From assembly GCA_036346205.1 (NCBI GenBank), contig JARFJB010001664.1:714501-778500 (forward strand): 64,000 bases of DNA. Direction: 5' to 3'. This DNA comes from Vesta saturnalis. Lineage: Eukaryota; Arthropoda; Insecta; Coleoptera; Lampyridae. Positions 24,762 through 35,844 of the stretch are shown here, one piece after another; position 1 is the first letter of the stretch; each line of letters begins with the position of its first letter. The translations under genes and the position numbers were made by a program. The notes beneath the pieces were generated by a model. That model had not been told where the DNA came from and made no database searches. It saw nothing but the letters and a program-made list of their open reading frames with translations.

Positions 24762-26022
24762 ATAAAATTAAAATTTAAGTTAAAACAAATTAAATTGTTA
24801 AAAATTAAATTATTTAAAGGAACATTAAAAGCTAAAAGTTATCAACAATTTTGAAATCATTAACCTTTTTAACGAGATTAAATTAAGAAATTGTTCGTGT
24901 ATAACAGAATATCAGTCAACATTTTATCATCATTTGCCGGACCAGGGAGTTTCCATTCCGTTATAACCGATCACCTGAGTCGTATCTATCGTTGTAACAC
25001 AGAGGAGGTGCTATCTAGACCTGTAAGGTAATATAATAGTGTTTATATTGAAAATTTTGAAGATTTTGTGTCTCGAATTATTTTATTTGTTGATGAAGGT
25101 TTGAAAGCGGAGTTGTGTATCGTTTTTTGTGTTAACGTAAGTTGTTGTTTTAAATTTAATTATCGGAATTAATTATAGTTTTAACGCTCCGCCTTCACAC
25201 TTTTTTTATTTTTGATTTTATTAGTAAAGGGCAATCGACCCTATTGTTAGTGTGGATATATATAATCCACGGTTTATTTATATTTAGGTTTACGATTTAG
25301 TACGGCGTAAGCAGATTCTGATCAGACATCCTGTCGCCTAATAAGCCTTTGTAGTTTTTTTTGTCCATACACTTTATCGTATGTTTATATTTATCCTTAT
25401 TTTATTTTATTATAGCTTTGTTTTGTTTTATAAATGTGTTTTGTATTCTGTGGAAACCCTTCTGTGTTGCATAACAGTTTTTTTTGCAAATTTACCGATA
25501 ATTTAAGTTATAACGCAACGAAGTTAGTTTTTTGTTTCTATTTTTGAATAATAACGTTCTTAATATGTAGTGTTTTATTTGATTTTTTTGTTTTGTTTTG
25601 ATTATTAGTTAACGTCAAATTATTTACACTGAGGTGTAGTAACGTAATTTTATTGAGTGTTGATCACGATTTTATTTGACAAGCGTGCAGTGCTTTTGAA
25701 GCCCTTTTCAGGTTATTTTGCAGAGTTGCTGTAGCGGACACCTGAATTGATTACGAATAGGTAAGCGCATGTTTTTGGATGTTTAGACACGCTATGTACT
25801 CGTAATTTTGGCACGACAACCCTTATTTTTGTCTATCAAATATCCTGGCGCCCTTAACCGAACCGATTTTGACTTCATCCCCTATTTTGACTGACGTACG
25901 ATTTATTATTCTGGATGTGCAAAATTATTAACATCAATCCACGACCCATACGCTGACTAGTCGAGGCAAAAAGGGGCCAATTTATCTGTAATCCCGTTCT
26001 ACCACCCGTTTATACCGTTACA
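23941..26022 (+). repeat. Gypsy 3' LTR, copy 2, complete
   Basis: It starts TGTCAGGG after the purine tract and ends CCGTTACA at 26022, 2082 bp. It lacks about 217 bp found in the 5' LTRs (junction near 24176-24181) and has numerous small deletions against 16165-18513. A (TA)n tract is at 24710-24762. The sequence after 26022 is immediately non-LTR RT on the opposite strand. Confidence 0.93.
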
Positions 26023-27325
26023 AAATATTGAATAGCAACGGACCTAAAATGGATCCTTGTGGGACCCTTTTATTAATACGTTTGTGATCTGGTTGTTGAC
26101 CACCTGAGGTTAAGAATTGAAATCGACTAGAATGAGAGCTGGATATTAATGTGGTAGAATGGTAATTAAAGCCAATGTATTTCAAGTTCGTGGTTGATAG
26201 TGTCAAAGGTTTTGGATAAATCTAAAGCGGTTACGATAGTTACTAGGTTAACTATAGCTTTTAACAAATCATTGTTGATATTCAGTAGGGACGTGGTACC
26301 GCTGATGCCTTGACGAAATCCAGACTGTACCGTTGGAATTACGTTATGCTTTTCAATAAAATTGTTAATTTGTATGCACGTTACCTTTTCTAAAACTCTC
26401 GATAAGAATGGTAGGTTGCTAATGGGTCTCAAACCACAAACTTTAACTGGATTATGTATTTTAGGTATTAGTGTTATCGATGCAGCTTTCCACGCGTCTG
26501 GAAATGTACTTTTTTCAACGCAACAGTTAATTAAGTGAGTAAAAACGGCATGATGGTTGGGATACACAAATTGAACATATTTAAATTAATCTCATGTGGC
26601 CCATAGAATTATATTTCAGATCCTTTATAATACTAAACAGTTCAGTGGTATTAAACTAAAATTACTTGATATAAGGGTATTAGTATTATAGTAATCAATC
26701 ATTTTGCTGATATGTATTGATGATGATGGTACGCTGTTAATAAAGCAATTATTAATCTTGTTCAAATGTTGTAAAGAGTGAGGTAATAAATTAGTGCAAG
26801 TTATCACATCTAGTTGTTTGGGGCGCTTCTACCATTGCTTGGGTGTAAGTTTATTCAAGCAAGAATTAAAATACGCCTTCTTTTCTCTAACAAGGGCTTG
26901 AGTAAGATTCCGCATATACTGAACTGCTTTGGTTTTGGAGAATTTTGATTCAGTCTTGTCCCATAATTTTATCATCTCTTTGATTGAATAAGTTAGCCAT
27001 GGCACCGGTTCTTTGGTAATACGAGCAGTTTTAAACGGGACACATTAATCAAACAACTGTACCAGAATATTATTAAATAAATCTACTTTATGGTTAATAT
27101 CATTGTTAAGCATATGGCGGTAAGAATCTTGCTGAAGCTTAACTTGCAACGAGTCGTTCTTGAAGTGTTTGAAACATCGATACGTTTTTAAGACGAGACT
27201 ACCTGTTTTCTTCATGGCATTGGTAACACAGCTTATTAACTCACGATCACCCAGTTTTACTCCCAACTCTACGCGAATACATAATACTTAAATTTGATTT
27301 TAAAATAACATCAATTAAGGTTTAA
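26023..27325 (-). pseudogene. Non-LTR retrotransposon: EN C-terminus and RT N-terminal half, cut at both ends
   Basis: Read on the minus strand from 27325. TLIDVILKSNLSIM and LGVKLGDRELISC look like the end of an APE-type endonuclease. Then WDKTESKFSKTKAVQYMRNL and a linker follow. The RT N-terminus (26567-26166) has AASITLIPKIHNPVK, LRPISNLPFLSRVLEKV, QSGFRQGISGTTSLLNI and ALDLSKTFDTINHE, and 26206-26018 has VPQGSILGPLLFNI. These are the ordered RT blocks before the Asp-Asp box. The gene stops at 26023, at the gypsy LTR, and resumes at 16164. The upstream endonuclease is lost into the GT repeat at 27326. Clade is Jockey/CR1-like, not resolved. Confidence 0.85.
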
Positions 27326-27986
27326 GTGTGTGCGTGTGTGCGTGTGTACGTGTGTGCGTGTGAGCGTGTGTGCGTGTGTGCGAGTGTGCGTGTGTGCATG
27401 TGTGCGTGTGTGCGTGTGTGCGTGGGTGAGTGGGTGCGTGTGTGCGTTTGTGTGTGCGTGTGTGTGTGCGTGTACGCGTGTGTGCATGTGCACGTGTGCG
27501 GGAGTGCGCGTGTTCAGGTGTGTGTGCGTGTGTGCGTGTATGCGTGTGTGCGTGTGTGCGAGTGTGTGTGCGTGGGTGAGTGAGTGCTGTGTGCGTGTGT
27601 GCGTGTGTGCGTGTGTGCGTGGGTGAGTGGGTGCGTGTGTGCGTTTGTGTGTGCGTGTGTGTGTGTGCGTGTACGCGTGTGTGCATGTGCACGTGTTCAG
27701 GTGTGTGTGCGTGTGTGCGTGTATGCGTGTGTGCGTGTGTGCGAGTGTGCGTGTGTGCGTGGGTGAGTGTGTGCGTGTGTGCGTGTGTGCGTGTGTGCGT
27801 GTACGCGTGTGTGCATGTGCTCGTGTGCGCGTGTGCGCGTGTGCATGTGTGTGTGTGCGTGTGTGCGTGTGTGAGTGTGTGCGTGTGTGCGTGTGTGCGT
27901 GTGTGCGTGTGTGGGTGTGTGCGTGTGTGCGTGCGTGCGTGCGTGAATGCGTGGGTGCATGCGTGCGTGCGTGTGTGTGTGTGTAC
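27326..27986. repeat. 660-bp alternating GT/GC microsatellite-minisatellite
   Basis: A basic eight-base unit GTGTGTGC with variants (GTGTGTAC, GTGAGTGG, GTGCACGT) runs for 660 bp, with purine and pyrimidine alternating almost throughout. Higher-order copies are visible: the block beginning gtgggtgagtgggtgcgtgt occurs near 27422 and 27621, and gtgtacgcgtgtgtgcatgt near 27470, 27669 and 27801. The eight-base period lacks stops, so long Thr-His or Cys-Val frames open on both strands; these are not genes. It begins exactly where the non-LTR endonuclease is truncated. Confidence 0.95.
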
Positions 27987-28710
27987 AATTGACACGTGTA
28001 CAATTTTACTCACACAAATTAAAAATGTATTTGCATTTGTAGCAATTTGTTTTGACAACAAGCACAAAAGTCACTCTGTTAAATTTCAAATGGTCATCGA
28101 TAAATACATAAATTTTACTCCCCTATAATAGTATGTACAAAATATCTAGATCTCCCCCTTATATGGATATTAAAAAATTTCGATAACTCGTAAAATACAA
28201 ATAATAAATCTATACTTTCGATGTAGAAAGAAAGATATGTTAATTGTTTATTTCTACTTACTTTAACAATTTTAAGGCTTAATATATTCATGCAATTAAC
28301 TACAAAGGTGTAGTAAGCATAATTTGCTAATTAAATTCATAACTATAGTGTTTCGTTATGTGCACGTTTTTTATAAGTCAGACCTATTTCACAGCTTAAT
28401 TTACCAAGCAACGTAAATTGTTCTATGCAAATTAACTAAATAATCTCTTCACTTAGCCAAATGCCGTATCAAAAAATAATTATTACTCTGTTTAATAAAT
28501 TAAACTGGCCATAAAAGCATTATATTTTTTCCACTTGGTTAAAAATTCCGAGCACGTTAAGAATCCCAAAGCTGTATGAAGCAGCACAAAGCTATAATGG
28601 TCTATCCGTCAATTATAGAAAAGCGTACTACCAATTCTCAAAAATATTTTTTTTAATAATTAACGCAAAAGCTTTACATTTTTTCTACATGTAAAGGTCG
28701 CGAATACTTA

Positions 28711-28961
28711 GTTTGCAGTGCATCTACGTGCCAAACTTAGAGAACTACCTTACAGAGAGTGACCTTCTTATTCTATACAGTATTATAATGCAGACATACA
28801 TGGTACAAATGAGGAAGCGCACGACCACTTCAGTTTGCAGTGCATCTACGTGCCCAACTTAGAGAACTACTGTCCATTTGACCTTGCTTATTCTATACAG
28901 TATTATAATGAGCGACATACATGCGTTCAAATGAGTGGGTCTGAATGCGTGACCACTTCCA
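28711..28961. repeat. Tandem duplication, two units of about 122-129 bp
   Basis: Units 28711-28832 and 28833-28961 both begin gtttgcagtgcatctacgtg, contain ttattctatacagtattata and end near gaccactt. They differ by scattered changes and short indels. No promoter or RNA-gene signature is obvious. Confidence 0.85.
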
Positions 28962-31900
28962 CACGGTGACACCGCCCATTCTTGTCGCCCATTTTCTTTT
29001 GTCGGCATTTTCCGGCGCTATAGAGCGCATACAGCGTTCTGATTGAAGAGTCTGATGGTAGCCCGCTCCAGTGGGCTTGGTCTTGTCGTCCTCATTCTTA
29101 CTATGTGGTCATTTTCTAGTGATTTTTCCCGTTTAACCTTAATATCAGAAACGTGCAACAAAAAGATTTGGTCCGCTTTAGGTGGGGACAAAATTGAGAC
29201 TAAATACGGCCCGACAGCTTTTTTACATCTTTATGATCCCTGTAATTCTCTTGATACAACGCGCGATATTACCAGTTTTGAGAAACTTTAGATTAAATCT
29301 ATAAAAAGTTACAATTCTTTGCACAGGTGTAACCTAAACTGATCATTTATTAACAATTTTTTTCTATTAATTATCCGCATCAAGAAATAATAAGTAACTT
29401 TGTTCCTACTTTATGTAAATTAAAAGCTTTTGAAATATTGCACGTTTAAAGTCTCCACTGTTTACCACTACCCACGTAGTCATAAACAAACGCTTACTAA
29501 AACGAGCAGCCTCGGGGTCTCCTCCATTCCAAAGGTCCCGCTTGAGATTGTGAAACTGTAACACTAAACTTATTGCTCCTAGTCTGTCACCGTTGCTGTT
29601 TGATGTAAGTTCAGACAGGATAGACTGATTTTTTACTGGCGGAGAATCGAGAATTAATGTTACTACATTAAAAATTCAAAACCGTTTAATTGTATTATCG
29701 TTTTCAATGATGCCGAATTAAAAAATTTAAATGTATGTACATAATAAAGTTGCATGCATTCACATGTTAATTAGGAATAGTTTTACTATGTGTTCAGAAA
29801 AAACGTGTAAGCTGCTATTTGCTTATATTAGTTTATTTACCGCGGTTCTAGATCAAATCGGTTTTTACAGGAAAAGGGGGTTTCGTTAATAAGGGCTGAT
29901 CGCTTTTCCACACTGATCAATGAACGCAAAATGGTTTTATACGTATATTTTATATATTTAGTACATTGGCTAAATATTCACGCTTAATCTTACTTATATA
30001 TTTACATATGAATGAGTAAAACAACATACCAAATTATATGCTCAAATAACACAAAAAAAATATTATATATTCCAGTTAAAACAAACATCCACCATCCACC
30101 AAGGGGACCTTGGGGTGTTGAATTGTTCTCATTGCGGTCGGCGGCTGATTAACAGGGTGCCTCCAAGAGCAGCAAACGGCTTATCACTCCCACTAATGTT
30201 GCTGATAAAATAACATTAACTGCGTGTTTACACACCACATCAAATGATCTTGATTTCCTATATAAAGTGATTATAGAAATAAACAAAGGAAAGTTAAATA
30301 AATACAAATAATAGAATACTTAAACCCGGGCCTGTCTAGTAGGACATGGTGGAAACTACTTGTCTTATACTGTTATCCTAACGTGACTTCGAGTTGAAAT
30401 ATTTTCAATGCGATAGGAACGGGGTGAATAGTTTTAATATACCTGTTTCTAGATCACTGAGAAAATCAATAATTTTAAGAGACGGTAATTAAAACTGACT
30501 CTAATTGCTTTTCGTATTTAGTAAAGATTTTAATGAAAAAATAATTAGTTATGTTTCAGAATCACCTACACCTGGGCATTAAACATAAATACGTATTGAG
30601 CAGTCATGTGCGGAAAACGTGTAATGCGTTGGCCCTTGAATGCACGCATGGTTTAGGAAGCGGCGGTAGTGGCCACCTGGGGGGCCTCAAACCCGGGGGC
30701 GGCGTGAAGTGATTAAACTTTTAGGATCTTTCGTATAACAGAAGTTAACCGCAGGGTATTGAACTAAACGTTGTACAGCTATTATTAAAGGGGATTACTC
30801 CTTTAATTCTGGGTTATCGCGACTTGCGATTTAGGACGAAATGCGGCTTCAGGACTTAAATAAAGTAAGCTTTCCAAAAGTTTATTTTAATCTGGGAATT
30901 ACATGCATGAGATCGCAGTTTGATACTCACTCGTTTAATATTTTTGAATGTTACCACACTTTACGGAACTGGGCGACCGAAATATGTCTAATTATGGGCG
31001 GCTCGTAGACTCCCTGCACGCTGTTTAGGTAGCCTGTGGCGGCGTGTTAGTGTGTTTGTGTAAATATGTGTTGAATATCAATTAAAGGATTCTGGGCTAC
31101 GACTCGTTGCGCTGTTCAATTGATATCCTGGGCAGCGAAAAAAGGCACGCAGCCTTTCTGTCCTACGGTGTAAATAAAAGCTACACAGGGAATAATCACC
31201 TGGCGTGAAACCGTTTGCTAGTGTACGTGTAGTGTGTAATTCAACTTAAATGCAGGTGGCCACAAAATTAAGTAGCGGTAGTGTTATGGCATAAACTGGC
31301 AGTACAACGAAATAACAGATAAAATTGGCTTTTGCACGACTAGCCAGCGGTTGGGGGTTAGTAAGAAGTTAATTAATTTTGCGTACAATAGGATAGCAGA
31401 CCATATTTAAGTCGGAATAGGGATTGAAATCGTCATAAACCCAGAAACGGGCCCTATAGTATTTAAAATGTCACAATAGGGGATGAAATGCCTAATTACT
31501 ATAGTTCACAGCTCGCTCAAAATACTCAAATGACTTGCTTACCTATACGTAACCTCCGCACGCGGCTCTGGGATCAACAGATCTTTCGCCAACCTAAAAG
31601 GCTTCAAAACAAGTATTTGCATGCTTAACTAAAGTGATATAGTGGCGCAAAATCAATCGCTACTTAATAATCAAACACTTATCTCTAGTCACGTTACGTT
31701 AATCCAAAAACTCAGTATGTAAAATAATTTCACTTCAAACAAGAAAAATATAATAAAAAATAATGCAATGATTCATTGGCCTATAAACGTAAGTTGTAGT
31801 TAAATAATCACTTGAGAATATTTCCGCTGTAATTGTTTTTATTCAAATTAGAACTCAATATAGTGACGTTAATTCAATGGTCAAATTAAAAAAATAACAT

Positions 31901-32342
31901 TAAAAATGCGTGTCGTCAGATGGTGTGTAAGTCATAGGTTCACATAAAAAAAAAACAAGTCCAATAACCTAAATAAGTATAATGTAAATAAAATAAACAA
32001 TACGTCAAGAAAAATGGGATACAATATTGTTTACTGTGCGAGTAGCATCAGATAGTTTTTCAAAATTGGCTGTAACCCTAGCTAGAGTTTCAACGGCGTT
32101 TTCTTAAACTTATTGTAATTACGATACACCAATATGACAAATATGGAACACTTCAATAACTTTTAGGTAATTCACTGAATGAATGCATTGGTCTCAAAAT
32201 TTAAACGATATCAAAATGAATCCCTAAAAGAGAAAAAAAACAGTGCATTCATACATTCGCTTTACACCTAACTAACATAATAATGAAACACCCAACAATT
32301 TATTTAAATTTTGTCAATCACCACAATAAAAACACAAAAACA

Positions 32343-32549
32343 TTACCTTAATCGGAGAGGCCCTTTTGATATACAGAATCTGGAATGGACGCAGAAGGTA
32401 AACTCGATGATACGGTTGATGCCGCAGCGACGCTTGTAATTCCCAGTACAATTGATCTGGCGACGGCTTCCTCTTACTACTTGCGTTGTGGATCGAATCT
32501 CAATTGATCGGTACCCGCTAACATTTACATTCACATGAAATTCGTTCAC
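32343..32549 (-). other. Possible host exon (uncertain)
   Basis: A stretch richer in GC than its flanks ends on the minus strand at gattaag|gtaatg, a good splice donor (about 32347). All three frames are partly open. One reads YKRRCGINRIIEFTFCVHSR; another reads SIVLGITSVAAASTVSSS with Ser/Ala-rich text up to the stop at the donor; the third reads SPDQLYWELQASLRHQPYHR. No frame has a convincing ATG, and I do not recognise any. It could be an exon with unknown phase, or chance. Confidence 0.25.
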
Positions 32550-35500
32550 TTAATTTTTTATTCTCGTGGACTATACACTACAAGCGGCATTATTTACAGC
32601 ACGTTACTCATTATCTCTACACTAATAATATACTACTTCAGAATAATTCTTAATATTTTAAATTACGAAAAAGCTTTGTTTAATTCCAGCAAGTTATTTG
32701 CTTAAGAGTGTCCTGTGAACTTAATGATTGTAACCTTGAAACGAACATTGTATTTTTCCGCAAAATTAAAGTGAAACCTTCTCCAGAGGAGGGCAAGAGC
32801 ACTTGGTACTTAAACACTCAACGTCGCTATGGATCTCGATGTATCCCTAAGCACTAATTGCACGTAACGATAAATTGGTTTAGTGAAGTTAAACAATTAT
32901 ATGATCCCTTATTGGAATTTTGTGAGAGGATAAACATTCTATAACGACAGTTCCTTCAACACGGACCCGATTTAACGTGGTTTCGCGGTAAACTTCGCCA
33001 CCTTAACGATAACTGTACGCCACATCGGTTTTTTAAATCCCTTCCACTCTAATTAGCCAAAAAAACTTAAATTTTCTACCTACGCTCATTCACGAACCCA
33101 ACTGAAAAATCATCGGGAGAGATTGCCCTGTCAGCAGCCCACTTCTACCTCGAAATCTTATATGAGAAATTTGATTTATGGTGAATAGCCTTTATTGCTA
33201 TGTATCTAAAGTCAAATTCTCTGTTTTAAAACCAAACTCTAATCAACAAAAATGGTGCCTAGCTGGTGGCTAACTAAAACTTTTGCAAAAGATGTAGGTA
33301 CCTTACAATGTAATATTTGAATTGAAATTTAAATTAAATTTCTCCAATTTGGAAATACGAAAGCATTTATTTATACAAGACAATCCCTATTTACAAAGAC
33401 ACTAACGAATGTTTTCTTTCAAACTCTAGTAAGAGGGTTTCCTAAGTATCAATACCAAAATGTAAATCACATTTTCCTCTTCCATCTTACTACGATCAAC
33501 TACAAAAGCTTCATTTTCGTTTTAGAAAATACAAAAAAATTTGTAAACCCTTTTAATTACGTAAACGGCAAAACAAAATGTTACAATAGAAAAGCTTCCC
33601 CAATCATTGATGCTTGAATAGATCGAATTATGAGTGTATTGTATACCCCATCCAAGATGTTCGGTACTAACGAATTATTTATAAATTCGAAATTTATCGG
33701 TAGATCTGGATAAACTCGTGGATACGTGACAGTAAGCCCCGGTGTATAGAAATAGTTTTAGGCGGACGGAGTCAAGTTGACTTAACGAATAATAATGATG
33801 AAAAAAGCCTGAGTCTCCAAAGAGACACATGGTAATGGACGCGGAATGTGAGCTTTTGTAGCGCGTCTCGCGGTTTCATTGAAATCGTCGAAAGGCAGGA
33901 ACGGCTTTTGGCGGTTATTCTAACTCAGAGATTGGTTGTTAGACTGCAGGGGACCCTGACGTAAAAAACCCTTAACGTTTTCTAAATAACGTCGGAAGGG
34001 ATAAATATTCATTATTTGGTGATTTTTGCATTCTAATTAAAACAGGCTAATTAACTATAATTAATAAAAAATTACAAAGTATTTCGGCTCTTTACAACCA
34101 TTGCCACTTCATTAATTGTAATCTACGTTCAACATGTTGGAAAATAATCTAAAGGGCCTATTAAATATGGATTAAATAACAAAAGCCATTAATAATGTTA
34201 TTAAAATTAGTACCCGACTGTTTGTAGTAGCATAATGCAAATTGAAAGCCTGAGAGAATTTAAGAAAGAGATCTTTAAACTGTGAGAAAAGTATATAGAT
34301 AAATTGACGTTCTTGAAGAAAGTATTTATGAGGTTTTCCATTTTAAGGGTTATTTATTGGTGGCTGAAAGAACTTGCAAATATTACAACAGTATATTTTA
34401 GTTATGGGATTTTAAACCGTCGTCTTAAAACCCACATAACTTAAACAATATCCAGGAGACCGTCCAAATTGGGAACATTATAAATCATGTTAATGTCTCT
34501 AATATTAAGGGTGGTCCAAACGCCCTTAGGAATGTAAAATACTTTGGTGGTTTCCAACGTAAAGGTAAAATGGTATGTTAATTGCGTAATAAGTTCCTTG
34601 AATTCGGTTAAATTTATTAAATGTTTAATAACGCGAATGTAATGAACAGGAAACGAAATGGACGGTTTAGTAATTTATACTACAATGAATAAGGACACTT
34701 ACAAGTTTAATGTACCTACGAGCTGTGCTGTGTAATAAAGGTGTTTGTGCTATTTTAAGTCAACTCGTTTGTGCACCTCTTAGATAGGTATGAACTCCAC
34801 AGTCACGAGTAATATTGAGTAGGGTTTAGAGGAGCAAACTTTACATAAAATCCTTTAGGATATTAAGTAGTTTTATCTAACGACCAAAATTGGATGTAAC
34901 GATAACAAAACTAAGATGGATCGTTACTACTTTATTACATAATTTGCTTATAGATTATTACTATTACAGCTCCATCACGAACTCTGCAATTTGATTTGAC
35001 TTTGTAATTATTATTTGTACTGGCATGTTTGCTCTACATTCTGTACTAAGTTTCCGCATAAAAACTACTAGAAGGTAGAATATTTCATTGCTAAGAACAC
35101 TTTAACATACATTTTAGGTTAGATACAATTTAATTTTATGTTTAGATTGACCCAATGCAAGCATAAACTAGTAATTCAAATGCCTGCAACACAATGCGAT
35201 TATTACATAAAATATGATTATCCGTGAAATTTGGGGGACTACCGTTATTATTACAAAAAATACGTATTTTCCTGTAAATTAATATTGTTTGGTATGATGT
35301 ATGTTGCGCTACTGACATTAAGAACTTGTAAAATAATACTAATAATAAATACTAATAAAAGTTTTACTAGAAAGTGATGCGTTTTCAGTAAGTTTGGATA
35401 AGTATCTTTTACTCAAAATTCATTTTCGTAACTAATTGCATTTATTTTCTTTTTCTTGTCATCCATAGACCATCATTCGTTTGTTGCTCATCTAAGTAAT

Positions 35501-35844
35501 AAAACTCGCACCCAGAACTAAGAGATTAATTTTGGACCATCAATAATATGGTTTCACCTCGTAATTTTAGCGAACATAGGTATTTATTGTTAATTTAAAT
35601 ATTTTCCTACCTAATTGAAAGGCACACGAGAAGAGGGGGCTAAGCCCATCTTTGCTACTTTTGGAGGTGATAACGCCATCTAGTGGCAAAACCGCGTAAA
35701 GAATCAGCTAAACTGACAGGTTAGGGAATGAAGGAGCACAGTAACACAGAAATTGGTTAATTTAAAAATCCGGACTCGGTAAGAAGGAGCTCAGTCCATG
35801 CATTTATAGGGAAAAATGGGCTAGGTTTGTCACGGGTGGATGAA

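Larger units (their letters stand above)
12893..25140. repeat. Tandem segmental duplication, copy 2
   Basis: This is the better preserved partner of 1-11529. Its left end matches the first bases of the window; the sequence before it (11530-12892) has no partner inside the window. Beyond 25140 the 3' LTR runs on to its true end at 26022, whereas copy 1 is cut there. Reading frames are longer here than in copy 1, for example 143 residues of the KRBA2-like gene (14956-15387) are unbroken. Confidence 0.9.
27987..35840. other. AT-rich block without recognised genes or transposons
   Basis: Nearly 8 kb show no transposon coding motif on either strand. A tandem duplication (28711-28961), a possible exon (32343-32549) and a GC-rich patch (30620-30715) are the only structures noted. 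Open frames are all below about 85 codons; one of 82 codons at 29043-29291 starts at TTG and matches no family I know. It may be intergenic or intronic host DNA. Confidence 0.5.

Noticed and set aside
16155..26032. Perfect target-site duplication around the gypsy element
   Set aside because: Left flank ends gtataatt and right flank begins aaatattg; no exact 4-6 bp match, so none was annotated.
27311..28128. Open frames of up to 250 codons (Thr-His-Ala-Arg or Cys-Val repeats) on both strands
   Set aside because: They are produced by the stop-free eight-base GT/GC repeat in every frame and have no start context or non-repeat domain.
27326..28961. CRISPR-like array
   Set aside because: The repeats are contiguous microsatellite or simple tandem units without unique spacers, in a eukaryotic genome.
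29043..29291. 82-codon frame in the quiet block
   Set aside because: It starts at TTG, has no recognisable family features and ordinary AT-rich flanks.
30097..30118. Short hairpin around ccaaggggaccttgg as a microRNA precursor
   Set aside because: Arms are only six to ten bases, too short for a precursor, with no extended pairing around them.
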